A stretch of 37,347 nucleotides of DNA from Lachnospiraceae bacterium. Lineage in GTDB: Bacteria; Bacillota; Clostridia; Lachnospirales; Lachnospiraceae. The stretch is taken from positions 1-37,347 of the forward strand of contig JAILNV010000095.1 in NCBI GenBank assembly GCA_024691125.1, in the 5' to 3' direction. Below are positions 8,170 through 15,180 of the stretch, one piece after another; positions within the stretch are counted from its first letter, which is position 1, and every line of letters starts with the position of its first letter. The notes below the pieces were generated by a model that did not search any database, had not been told where the DNA came from, and saw nothing but the letters and a program-made list of their open reading frames with translations. A program made the position numbers and the translations under genes.

Positions 8170-9759
8170 TTACGACAGTCTCTTCTTTAACTGCTCATAC
8201 TCATCCTTAAGCTCTATATATGTGTCCACATCACCGTTGCCTGAATCGGGGTGATATATAAGACACAGCTTTTTATATCTTAACGACAGCTCGTCAACAT
8301 TCGTACAGCCTTTAAAATACTTGGTCTCTACACCGCCGACCGTAGAAGCCTGATTATCATGTGCGCTGCTTCCGGAATTCCGCGTATTCCTGCTTCCAGT
8401 ATTCTTTTCACCCCTGCCGTTACCGTTATTACTGCTTCCGCCATTTCCTTTATTGCTGCTTCCGCCGTTTCCGCTTCCTGTGTTGCCATCGGCTTTCTTA
8501 CCGTTTTCCGTACCGGTATTGTCCGTTCTTGCCGTCCTCTTATTTCTCTCCCTGCGTCTTTTCTCCTGGCGCTTTCGCTCTTCTTCTCTCCTGCGTCTTT
8601 CTTCCTCTACTGCCTTCTCGTATTCTCTCTTGATCTCTTCCTCTATATCATCGGCATTCTCCTTAGCCTTTTTCCTGTTCTTATTCTGTTTTGCTTCCTC
8701 AGCCTCGCGTTCCTCTCTCTCCTTGCGCTCCCGTTCTTCACGTTCTCTCTTACGCCTTGCCTGCTGGGCCTGTGATCGTTTACTCTGCTGTGACTGCTTC
8801 TGACGCTCCTCTTCCTCTCTGGCCTTGCGGACGTTAATGGTATTCTTAAGCATCTCGATATCATTGGAAAGTTCGCTTATTCTTGCCTCGTATTCAAGCA
8901 GAGGTTTTTCTCCGCTACGGTAGAAGTCAAAATAAATCTCATCGAATTCCTTGTTTATCCTTCCAAGTATCTCAAGCTCATTATCATCAAGGTCTTCCTT
9001 GGCTGCTATGGCCGTTATCTGCTGTCTGTATTCATCAAGCTCATCCTTTATCTCATCATTTTCGTTCCTTCCATCACTGTAATCCGGAACCAGCTTCTTC
9101 CTGAGCTCATCTACAAGTCCCGAGAATGTATCGCCCGATTTATCGAGCGCATCCTCAAACTGATCCCTTAATTCACGCCCGTATCCTATCGTTCTCTTAA
9201 CAATATGTCTCCAGTCAGCATCAACATCAAGGCTTTCCCTTCCGCCACCGGCAGGATATTTACGTATTACAGGCTGTGCCCGTCTGATCGAAATATATGA
9301 ACACATGAAAAATGCAAAGCTTACCACATATATCATGACAAACAAAGTAGTCATTTCACGAAAAGCCATACATTCCACTACCGTAAACATACAGGAATAA
9401 AAGAAGGCATTAACCACGATCACAAAGATGTTTCTTGAATATGAACGTCCCCTGGAAGTGGCCTCGGCGACCATATATTTGTATCCCATGCATAACAGAC
9501 ATATGACAGCCGAAAGCCATGATATGTCAAAATCAAGGATCACAGTCAGCGAGAGCCCGAAAATAAACCCGTTCGTAACAAACAGCATTGTCCTTATCGA
9601 AGGATTGCCGTTAGCCACGTTCAGGATAAGCTCATACAGGATAAAAGCTGCAATGACTGTTATTACCGTCATCACCGGACTCATGGAGGTCGCTCTTGCG
9701 AACCCTATAGCCGTAACAAATACCATTATGATTGAAATGATGTTATCAATCTTAGCCAC
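8170..9759 (-). CDS. Polytopic membrane protein with charged coiled coil and C-terminal J domain
   Basis: This is a 529-residue protein of unknown role. About six hydrophobic segments fill residues 1-170, for example SPVMTVITVIAAFILYELIL and TTLFVMIYVVSFAFFMCSYI. A cytoplasmic helical region with Glu/Arg/Lys-rich coiled coil (about 260-410) follows, then a Gly/Asn/Ser-rich linker (about 415-470). A J-domain-like end carries the HPD motif (about 503-505) in LCLIYHPDSGNGD. J domains stimulate Hsp70 (DnaK) ATPase activity, so the protein may bring DnaK to the membrane. The start is GTG at 9757-9759 with GGAG upstream. Neighbours do not clarify its job. The J-domain call rests on the HPD motif and flanking helices. 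Confidence 0.8.
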   Translation of the reverse strand: MAKIDNIISIIMVFVTAIGFARATSMSPVMTVITVIAAFILYELILNVANGNPSIRTMLFVTNGFIFGLSLTVILDFDISWLSAVICLLCMGYKYMVAEATSRGRSYSRNIFVIVVNAFFYSCMFTVVECMAFREMTTLFVMIYVVSFAFFMCSYISIRRAQPVIRKYPAGGGRESLDVDADWRHIVKRTIGYGRELRDQFEDALDKSGDTFSGLVDELRKKLVPDYSDGRNENDEIKDELDEYRQQITAIAAKEDLDDNELEILGRINKEFDEIYFDFYRSGEKPLLEYEARISELSNDIEMLKNTINVRKAREEEERQKQSQQSKRSQAQQARRKREREERERKEREEREAEEAKQNKNRKKAKENADDIEEEIKREYEKAVEEERRRREEERKRQEKRRRERNKRTARTDNTGTENGKKADGNTGSGNGGSSNKGNGGSSNNGNGRGEKNTGSRNTRNSGSSAHDNQASTVGGVETKYFKGCTNVDELSLRYKKLCLIYHPDSGNGDVDTYIELKDEYEQLKKRLS

Positions 9760-9800
9760 AGATCTATCTCCGGTCAGTAAAATAATACTGATTTTCTTAA

Positions 9801-11291
9801 TTAGTTCTTTTCATATCCGCAGAGCGTGTCGGTAACTGTTCTGAACGGCACTCCCTCTTTCTTAGCCACACCGGCTATATCGTCATATTCCCACTTCTTC
9901 CTTAATACCCCATAGCCTTCCGATACCTTGAGCCTCATTGTACCGTATGGTGTCGTTCTCTCCTCTATGCGGCGGGAAAGAGTGTAACGCGGGCAAATGT
10001 ACTCTCTTATGCCCAGGGTTGATGTATGTGCAAAGATAAGCCCTACCATCTTATCTTTATCTTCATTGCGGCATAGTACCTTAAGCTCCATGCCGGGTCT
10101 TGATTTCTTCATAAATACAGGAACCGTATAGGCCTCAAGCGCACCTGACTTAAGCAGTATATCAATTGCATATCCCATGTTCTCGCCTGTCATATCATCA
10201 ACATTGCAGACAAGCTCGGTGATCGTGCCTTCTGCCTCTTTTTTTACTGTTCCGTCCACGGATGCCATGTTTTTGCATGTCCCTGCCTTATCATTATTTC
10301 CGGAAACCGGTTCTCCAATAAAGGCTCTGACACAGTTAGCCTGCTCAAAGTCCTTCTTACCCATCCCGTAGCCTGCTGCCTGTATCTTCATTACAGGCAT
10401 ACTGCCGAACCGCGTTACATAATGCTTAAGCAGCGCAGCCCCCGTAGGAGTGCAGAGCTCACTTAATATATGCCCCTGATATATAGGAACATCCTTCAGT
10501 ATATATGCCGTCGCCGGCGCAGGTACCGGAAGTATGCCGTGCGCACAGTGTACATGACCGCCCCCGACATTTATAAAGGAGGCTTCTGTTATATCAGGTG
10601 CAAGCATATTTATAAGAAGACTGACAGCTGTTACATCTGCAACCGCATCCATGGTACCTACCTCGTGAAAATGGATTTCGGTTACAGGCATTCCGTGTGC
10701 GTGACTCTCCGCCTGCGCTATCAGGGTATAGACTTCCCGTGCATGTTCTTTAACTTCGGATGGAATGTTCAATCCGTTTATTATATGTTCTATATCATGA
10801 AGGCTTCTGTGAACATGGGAACGCGCACCGTGATGTCCTTCTCCGTGATGATGTTCGTGCCCGGCTTCATGATCATGCACGTGATCGTGGCTTCGCTCAT
10901 GATCATGTTCGTGTACGTGCTCATGGTCTCCGTGACTGTGTTCTTCATGTGCATGTTTATGTTCTTCATGTATATGATCGTGGATTTCATGTCCATGCCC
11001 GTGATCCTCATGCATATGGTCATGATGGTCATGCCCGTGACCGTCATGGCTGTGCGCATGGCCATGATGGGATGGCGCTTCCTCATGCCCATCTACCAGC
11101 ACCTTCATATGGGTACCTGTAATGCCGCATTTTACAGACTTCTCCTGGATTATCTTCACTCCCGGAATTCCGGCATTATTTATATCATCAATAAATCTTT
11201 TCTTATCTTCATCGTTAAGCAGTTCATATAATGCCGCAGCAAGCATATCACCTGCCGCTCCCATCGCAAGATCCAGATACAGTGTTTTCAT
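9801..11291 (-). CDS. larC: Nickel-pincer cofactor metallation protein LarC with His-rich insert
   Basis: LarC inserts nickel into pyridinium-3,5-bisthiocarboxylic acid mononucleotide in a CTP-dependent step, completing the cofactor of lactate racemase and relatives. The 496-residue product has the family start MKTLYLDLAMGAAGDM, the middle motif EIHFHEVGTMDAVAD, and the C-terminal part with VCNVDDMTGENMGYA and FMKKSRPGMELKVLCR. Residues of about 69-161 form a tract with about 40 histidines plus Asp and Glu, probably for Ni storage or delivery. N- and C-terminal halves are in one frame here; some homologues need a ribosomal frameshift. The ribosome site is GGGAGG. It follows larB by 55 bases and probably shares its transcript. 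Confidence 0.94.
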   Translation of the reverse strand: MKTLYLDLAMGAAGDMLAAALYELLNDEDKKRFIDDINNAGIPGVKIIQEKSVKCGITGTHMKVLVDGHEEAPSHHGHAHSHDGHGHDHHDHMHEDHGHGHEIHDHIHEEHKHAHEEHSHGDHEHVHEHDHERSHDHVHDHEAGHEHHHGEGHHGARSHVHRSLHDIEHIINGLNIPSEVKEHAREVYTLIAQAESHAHGMPVTEIHFHEVGTMDAVADVTAVSLLINMLAPDITEASFINVGGGHVHCAHGILPVPAPATAYILKDVPIYQGHILSELCTPTGAALLKHYVTRFGSMPVMKIQAAGYGMGKKDFEQANCVRAFIGEPVSGNNDKAGTCKNMASVDGTVKKEAEGTITELVCNVDDMTGENMGYAIDILLKSGALEAYTVPVFMKKSRPGMELKVLCRNEDKDKMVGLIFAHTSTLGIREYICPRYTLSRRIEERTTPYGTMRLKVSEGYGVLRKKWEYDDIAGVAKKEGVPFRTVTDTLCGYEKN

Positions 11292-11346
11292 AAGCTTCCT
11301 CCCTATGCCGGTTTACTGTTTTCATAATCTGCTTTACACTACTTTA

Positions 11347-12114
11347 TCATAAAGGGGTATCGCCTGACTTCTTTCCATGGTTTATCATGCTGGCGAGATA
11401 TCCTGCTCCGAAGCCGTTATCAATATTTACAACACTCACACCGGATGCGCAGGAATTAAGCATGGATAAAAGAGCCGACAGTCCGTTAAATGAAGCTCCG
11501 TAGCCGACGCTTGTCGGAACAGCGATCACAGGACAGTCGGCAAGTCCTCCGATCACGCTTGCAAGAGCTCCCTCCATTCCGGCGATCGCAATTATTACAT
11601 TGGCCTCCATTAACTCTTCCATATGAGACATAAGCCTGTGAAGTCCCGCCACACCCACATCATACAGGCGTATGACCTTATTTCCCAGAGCTTCTGCCGT
11701 AAGAGCGGCCTCTTCTGCCACGGGAATATCACTGGTTCCTCCTGTAGCAACAACAATGCTACCCGTTCCGTCGGGATCCGGCAGCCTTCCCACAGTAGCA
11801 AAAGCCGCTTCCTCATTGTAGCTTATCTCATATTTTTTCGCCAGTTCATCTGCCTTGGCTTTATCAATCCTGGTTATTATTACAGGCTCCTGTCCGTTAT
11901 TCACCATGGATCCGACTATAGACACTATTCTCTCAGCGCTCTTTCCGGCTCCGTATATTACCTCAGCCGCGCCCTGTCTGGTCCTCCTGTGCAGATCCAC
12001 CTTGGCAAAATCAATATCCTCGAAGGGTTCCTTCTTAAGGTTCAATAAAGCCTCATCTACAGATATCTTACCGTCTTTTACATCATTCAGTAGCTTTCTA
12101 GTATTCATACTCAT
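11347..12114 (-). CDS. larB: Pyridinium-3,5-biscarboxylic acid mononucleotide synthase LarB
   Basis: LarB carboxylates and hydrolyses nicotinic acid adenine dinucleotide, the first step of nickel-pincer nucleotide synthesis. The 255-residue product shows a characteristic N-terminal region (LNDVKDGKISVDEAL) and the PurE-like (AIRC) domain: VVATGGTSDIPVAEEAA, GVAGLHRL, AGMEGALASVIGGL and PTSVGYGASFNGLSALL. Its ATG overlaps the stop of the upstream Mur ligase gene by four bases (ATGA), and a second in-frame ATG lies two codons later. larC follows. LarE (sulfur donor) and LarA (racemase) are not in the window, so the rest of the pathway must lie elsewhere if it is functional. Confidence 0.95.
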   Translation of the reverse strand: MSMNTRKLLNDVKDGKISVDEALLNLKKEPFEDIDFAKVDLHRRTRQGAAEVIYGAGKSAERIVSIVGSMVNNGQEPVIITRIDKAKADELAKKYEISYNEEAAFATVGRLPDPDGTGSIVVATGGTSDIPVAEEAALTAEALGNKVIRLYDVGVAGLHRLMSHMEELMEANVIIAIAGMEGALASVIGGLADCPVIAVPTSVGYGASFNGLSALLSMLNSCASGVSVVNIDNGFGAGYLASMINHGKKSGDTPL

Positions 12115-13304
12115 ACCGTTAATGCGTAAAGCTTAAACATTTCTCCCCTGTGTTCAAAGTTCTTAAAATAGCCGTAAGAAGCTGCTGCGGGCGACAGAAG
12201 GCATATCCTGCCGGGTGCTGTTAACTCTTTTGCCCTTTTAACGGCAGCCTCCAGATCCTCTTCATAATAACATCCGGGGCATGAGCTTACTTCATTATAA
12301 ATTCTTTTTCCGGTTTCATAGGCAAAGATATATTTTACCCCGGGATGTGTCTTTATATAACCGATCAGCTCATCATAATCGATTCCCCTGTCCATTCCGC
12401 CGATAAGAACGGTATCAGTATCCGGAAGAGCAGTCAATGCTGCTATTGTGGCATGCGGTATCGTTGATATTGAATCATCATAGAACCTTATCCCGTTATT
12501 CTCCCCTATATACTGCAATCTGTGCGGCAATCCCTCAAACTGCGCCATGGACTGTTTTATATCTTCTCCGGCCGCGCCAAAAACATCATGTGCTATCCTG
12601 TATACGAACTCGGCATTTATATAATTATGCTCACCGGGAATCTTCAGTATATAATCACCAACCTCTTCCGTGTTTATCACCGTTATGTCGGCTGCCGTCT
12701 CAACGGCCGGAACATTATCTCCGACAAACAGCCTGTCGCCTTCGCGCTGATGAAGAGTTATATTCTTCTTGGCCCCGAAATACGCCTCCATTGTTCCGTA
12801 ATAGTCAAGATGCTCCTCATATAGATTAAGAAGCACGGCAATATGCGGAGATACCTTGGTGTTAACCAGCTGATGACAGGACATCTCGAATACGACTATG
12901 CTTTCACCGTCTATATCATCATACCGGTCAAGGCAGGGCAGACCTATATTTCCGAGAAGGATCACATTGCGTCCCGTGCAGTCTGACAGTGCTCTGGCCA
13001 GCATTGCGGATGTGGTGCTTTTGCCCTTTGTACCTGTTATGCCTACGGTCTGATCCCTGAAGCATTCAAGGAATATCTCCGTCTGTGAGGTGAACCTGTC
13101 ATTATCCTCAAGCATTACTATCCCGGGGCTCTTGAAGATAATATCATATGACTCTTCATCGAATCCGTCCCTCTTTCCTTCAAAAATATCAATGCTTTTC
13201 GGACTGCAGTGGGCTTTCAGGAAGCTTTCCGTCGACTTACCTTCACGTCCGTAGCCCCATATAAGTATTCTTTTATCATCAAATCTTTCTTTAATATCCT
13301 GCAT
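12111..13304 (-). CDS. murD: Mur ligase, MurD-like (UDP-MurNAc-L-Ala:D-Glu ligase family)
   Basis: This is a cytoplasmic ATP-dependent amide ligase of the peptidoglycan family. The chosen product has 397 residues, shorter than typical MurD (about 450). It has a reduced N-terminal UDP-binding domain (ILIWGYGREGKST), ATP loop GITGTKGKSTTS, central EMSCHQL and LNLYEEHLDYYGTM, and C-terminal LSPAAASYGYFKNFEHRG, close to the MurD signature. The start ATG at 13302-13304 follows AGGAAGGA. A TTG at 13347-13349 with AGGAG would add 15 residues but places a strong hairpin inside the coding region. The gene overlaps larB by four bases. Whether it is the main MurD or a paralogue with another substrate is unclear. 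Confidence 0.82.
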   Translation of the reverse strand: MQDIKERFDDKRILIWGYGREGKSTESFLKAHCSPKSIDIFEGKRDGFDEESYDIIFKSPGIVMLEDNDRFTSQTEIFLECFRDQTVGITGTKGKSTTSAMLARALSDCTGRNVILLGNIGLPCLDRYDDIDGESIVVFEMSCHQLVNTKVSPHIAVLLNLYEEHLDYYGTMEAYFGAKKNITLHQREGDRLFVGDNVPAVETAADITVINTEEVGDYILKIPGEHNYINAEFVYRIAHDVFGAAGEDIKQSMAQFEGLPHRLQYIGENNGIRFYDDSISTIPHATIAALTALPDTDTVLIGGMDRGIDYDELIGYIKTHPGVKYIFAYETGKRIYNEVSSCPGCYYEEDLEAAVKRAKELTAPGRICLLSPAAASYGYFKNFEHRGEMFKLYALTV

Positions 13305-13326
13305 TTCCTTCCTGTCAATCTTTGAA

Positions 13327-13356
13327 AAGGGACCTGCCTTATATGGCAAGTCCCTT
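13327..13356 (-). promoter_or_regulatory. Hairpin in the 5-prime leader of murD-larB-larC
   Basis: On the minus strand AAGGGACTTGCC pairs with GGCAGGTCCCTT around ATATAA: 12 pairs including one U-G wobble, followed by two extra T residues. The wobble is a C-A mismatch on the other strand, so the structure fits a minus-strand RNA. It lies between the promoter at 13397-13425 and the murD ATG. It may act as an attenuator or hide a translation signal. Confidence 0.5.
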
Positions 13357-13396
13357 GCTCCTGCTTTCTTCCTTAAAATACCTGTTTAGTGAAAAC

Positions 13397-13425
13397 AGCA
13401 TAGCATAAAAATGCCGTATTTGCAA
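13397..13425 (-). promoter_or_regulatory. Promoter of murD-larB-larC
   Basis: Minus-strand TTGCAA (13420-13425) and TATGCT (13397-13402) are separated by 17 bases. Transcription would begin near 13390, giving a leader of about 86 bases. Confidence 0.65.
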
Positions 13426-13502
13426 GTACGTTAAAGGGTTCGAATTATTCCCGATAGCCATTCCTTATATTTCATGATAGAAACATGGTATAACCTAAAC
13501 TA

Positions 13503-13531
13503 TTGACTTTTATTTGTCTTTGAAATATATT
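13503..13531 (+). promoter_or_regulatory. Promoter of the ECF S-component gene
   Basis: TTGACT (13503-13508) and TATATT (13526-13531) have a 17-base spacer. The leader is about 63 bases, with no known riboswitch motif recognised. Confidence 0.7.
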
Positions 13532-13600
13532 GCATACATGTTCCGAAACCGGGTTACTATTCAGGGCAGACTCAATATACATATAGAAGGAGAACCGATC

Positions 13601-14101
13601 ATGACAGACGTTAAAACAAGAAATATGGTTCGTACGGCTATGTTTGCCGCACTTACATGCATAGCTACTTTCATAATAAAGATTCCTACACCCGGTACCG
13701 GGGGCTACATCCATCCGGGAGATGCTCTTGTTATCCTTTCGGGAATTTTTCTGGGACCCTTATACGGGGCCGCAGCTGCAGGTATTGGATCAGCCATGGC
13801 TGATATCCTCGGCGGATATTTCTTCTATGCGCCTGTAACATTCCTGATCAAGGGCATAATTGCTCTTGTATGCGGACAGATATTTAAATATTCGGTACTT
13901 AATATCACAAATCCAAGGGCAAAATGTATACTCTGCGGTCTGTTCTGTACGGGCTTTGTGGCATTCGGATATTTCCTGTTTGAACTGCTCATTTACGGAA
14001 GCGGTGCTATTGCAAGCGTACCTGCCAATCTTATACAGGGACTGTCAGGTCTGGTCATCTCGAATCTTTTATACGGATCCATGAAAAAAATCATCAAATG
14101 A
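13601..14101 (+). CDS. ECF transporter S component (substrate-binding membrane subunit)
   Basis: This is a 166-residue integral membrane protein of the small vitamin-uptake S-component type, working with a shared energising module (EcfA/A'/T) not present here. About five to six TM helices are visible. The start ATG at 13601 follows AAGGAG. The N-terminal MVRTAMFAALTCIATF, then GGYIHPGDALVILSGIFLG and AAAAGIGSAMADILGGY, are typical of the COG4720/PF07155-like group (family name from memory). The substrate cannot be read. The following cobS gene hints at a cobalamin precursor, and other possibilities are pyridoxine, thiamine precursors or niacin. It is divergent from the lar operon. Confidence 0.85.
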   Translation: MTDVKTRNMVRTAMFAALTCIATFIIKIPTPGTGGYIHPGDALVILSGIFLGPLYGAAAAGIGSAMADILGGYFFYAPVTFLIKGIIALVCGQIFKYSVLNITNPRAKCILCGLFCTGFVAFGYFLFELLIYGSGAIASVPANLIQGLSGLVISNLLYGSMKKIIK

Positions 14102-14102
14102 C

Positions 14103-14131
14103 TTGCAATACGATACCACATATGGTAAAAT
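14103..14131 (+). promoter_or_regulatory. Promoter of the 14.1-kb small RNA
   Basis: TTGCAA (14103-14108) and TAAAAT (14126-14131) have an exact 17-base spacer and start one base after the ECF gene stop. The predicted transcription start is near 14138. Confidence 0.75.
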
Positions 14132-14137
14132 ACGCTT

Positions 14138-14269
14138 GTCTTGTTACAAAATCTTGTGGTTTCACCTCCTTGTATAAACCTCAAGATTTCCCCACAATAT
14201 GGCAAGAGTTACTTACCCCCTAGGTATCCTTGCTATAAGAGGACTATCACATCTGTGGTAGTTCTTTTT
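14138..14269 (+). ncRNA. Candidate small RNA with anti-Shine-Dalgarno loop
   Basis: A unit of about 130 bases has its own promoter and terminator and no credible reading frame. Hairpin 1: AAATCTTG (14149-14156) pairs with CAAGATTT (14182-14189), then after a T-T mismatch GGTTT (14158-14162) pairs with AAACC (14176-14180). Its 13-base loop (14163-14175) is CACCTCCTTGTAT, and TCACCTCCTT (14162-14171) equals the 3-prime end of 16S rRNA. Hairpin 2: GCAAG (14202-14206) with CTTGC, inner TACC/GGTA, and a C-rich loop CCCTA. Hairpin 3 is the terminator. C-rich loops that pair with ribosome sites are known in Gram-positive regulators such as RsaE. The family is not identified. A cis-acting leader for cobS is the alternative. 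Confidence 0.65.
14240..14269 (+). terminator. Rho-independent terminator of the small RNA
   Basis: AGGACTATCACA (14240-14251) pairs with TGTGGTAGTTCT (14254-14265): 12 pairs with two G-U wobbles and a two-base loop, followed by a T run to 14269. Confidence 0.85.
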
Positions 14270-14347
14270 ATATACAAAACATAAAGACAGAAATATTCCA
14301 AAATATATTAGTCCACCGAACTCATATGAAAATGGCAGGTTAACACT

Positions 14348-15133
14348 ATGTTCAGGTCAATTGCGATAGTCTTTTCAACATATTCAATAATTCCCATGCC
14401 GATATTTAAATGGAAGGAAGAAGATCTAAGATACAGCATGTGTGCATTTCCTTTAGTCGGTCTTGTGCTTGCCGCTATTTCATATGGTGCTTACAGTCTG
14501 CTTCTCTGTCTTGGAGCCGGCAACCTTCTTATTGCAGGCATTATGACGATCCTTCCTCTAATCATCACGGGAGGTATCCATATGGACGGTTATATGGATA
14601 CAATGGATGCCCTGTGTTCTTACGGGAGCAGAGAAAAAAAGCTTGAAATCCTCAAAGATCCTCATATAGGGGCTTTCGCGGTTATCCATGCGATCATATA
14701 TACAGTAACGGCTCTGTCCCTGTGGAGTGAGCTTATCAGACTTGATATTGAAGGTTATATGGGAAATATGTTATTCTGTTTAGTAATGGCGGGATACGTA
14801 ATGTCCAGGACTCTGTCGGCTATATCCGTCTTAAGCTTTAAGAAGGCTAAGGATAACGGAATGGTAAGCGATCTTTCCAAAGCCCAGGGGACAAAATGCC
14901 GGTTGATCGTTGCAGCAATCCTGATTCTGCTTATCGTTTTATTGTGTGTTTTTTACGGGATATATTCCTTATGTGCCGTCATTCCGGCTATATCGGTATT
15001 CCTGTTATACAGAAGAATGTCTTACAGAAGATTCGGAGGTATCACAGGTGATATTGCAGGGTGGTTCCTTCAGCTCTGTGAACTGTCAGTGCTGTTTACA
15101 ACGGTTATTACCGCTATGATATATAAGCTTTAA
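14348..15133 (+). CDS. cobS: Adenosylcobinamide-GDP ribazoletransferase (cobalamin synthase) CobS
   Basis: CobS joins adenosylcobinamide-GDP with alpha-ribazole (phosphate) to form adenosylcobalamin (phosphate), the last assembly step, at the membrane. The 261-residue product has several TM helices and the conserved acidic motif GGIHMDGYMDTMDAL, with a following KDPHIGAFAV segment. The start ATG at 14348 has only a weak AGG upstream, and the gene lies about 80 bases past the small-RNA terminator. cobT, which makes the alpha-ribazole phosphate it uses, is about 6 kb away on the other strand. No cobalamin riboswitch box was recognised upstream. Confidence 0.94.
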   Translation: MFRSIAIVFSTYSIIPMPIFKWKEEDLRYSMCAFPLVGLVLAAISYGAYSLLLCLGAGNLLIAGIMTILPLIITGGIHMDGYMDTMDALCSYGSREKKLEILKDPHIGAFAVIHAIIYTVTALSLWSELIRLDIEGYMGNMLFCLVMAGYVMSRTLSAISVLSFKKAKDNGMVSDLSKAQGTKCRLIVAAILILLIVLLCVFYGIYSLCAVIPAISVFLLYRRMSYRRFGGITGDIAGWFLQLCELSVLFTTVITAMIYKL

Positions 15134-15180
15134 CCGTCTCAGACAGTTTCCTCCTGACCGGTATTTAAAAGGTGATCGTT

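Noticed and set aside
8359-8775. Plus-strand hydrophobic frames opposite the J-domain gene
   Set aside because: They are antisense of the charged coiled coil (Glu/Arg/Lys codons give Leu/Ser/Phe).
10470-11231. Long plus-strand frame opposite larC, rich in Met, Val and Phe
   Set aside because: It is the antisense shadow of the histidine codons of LarC (CAT/CAC read as ATG/GTG). No ribosome site or family.
9801-11291. Programmed frameshift in larC
   Set aside because: Both conserved halves lie in one continuous frame, so no frameshift is needed.
13993-14205. Minus-strand 70-codon frame over the ECF gene end and small RNA
   Set aside because: It runs antisense to a real gene and hairpin. The AAGGAGG on that strand is just the complement of the RNA loop and has no start codon at the right distance.
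14102-14347. Cobalamin riboswitch upstream of cobS
   Set aside because: None of the conserved B12-box elements was found. The structure present is short, has its own promoter and does not fit the riboswitch.
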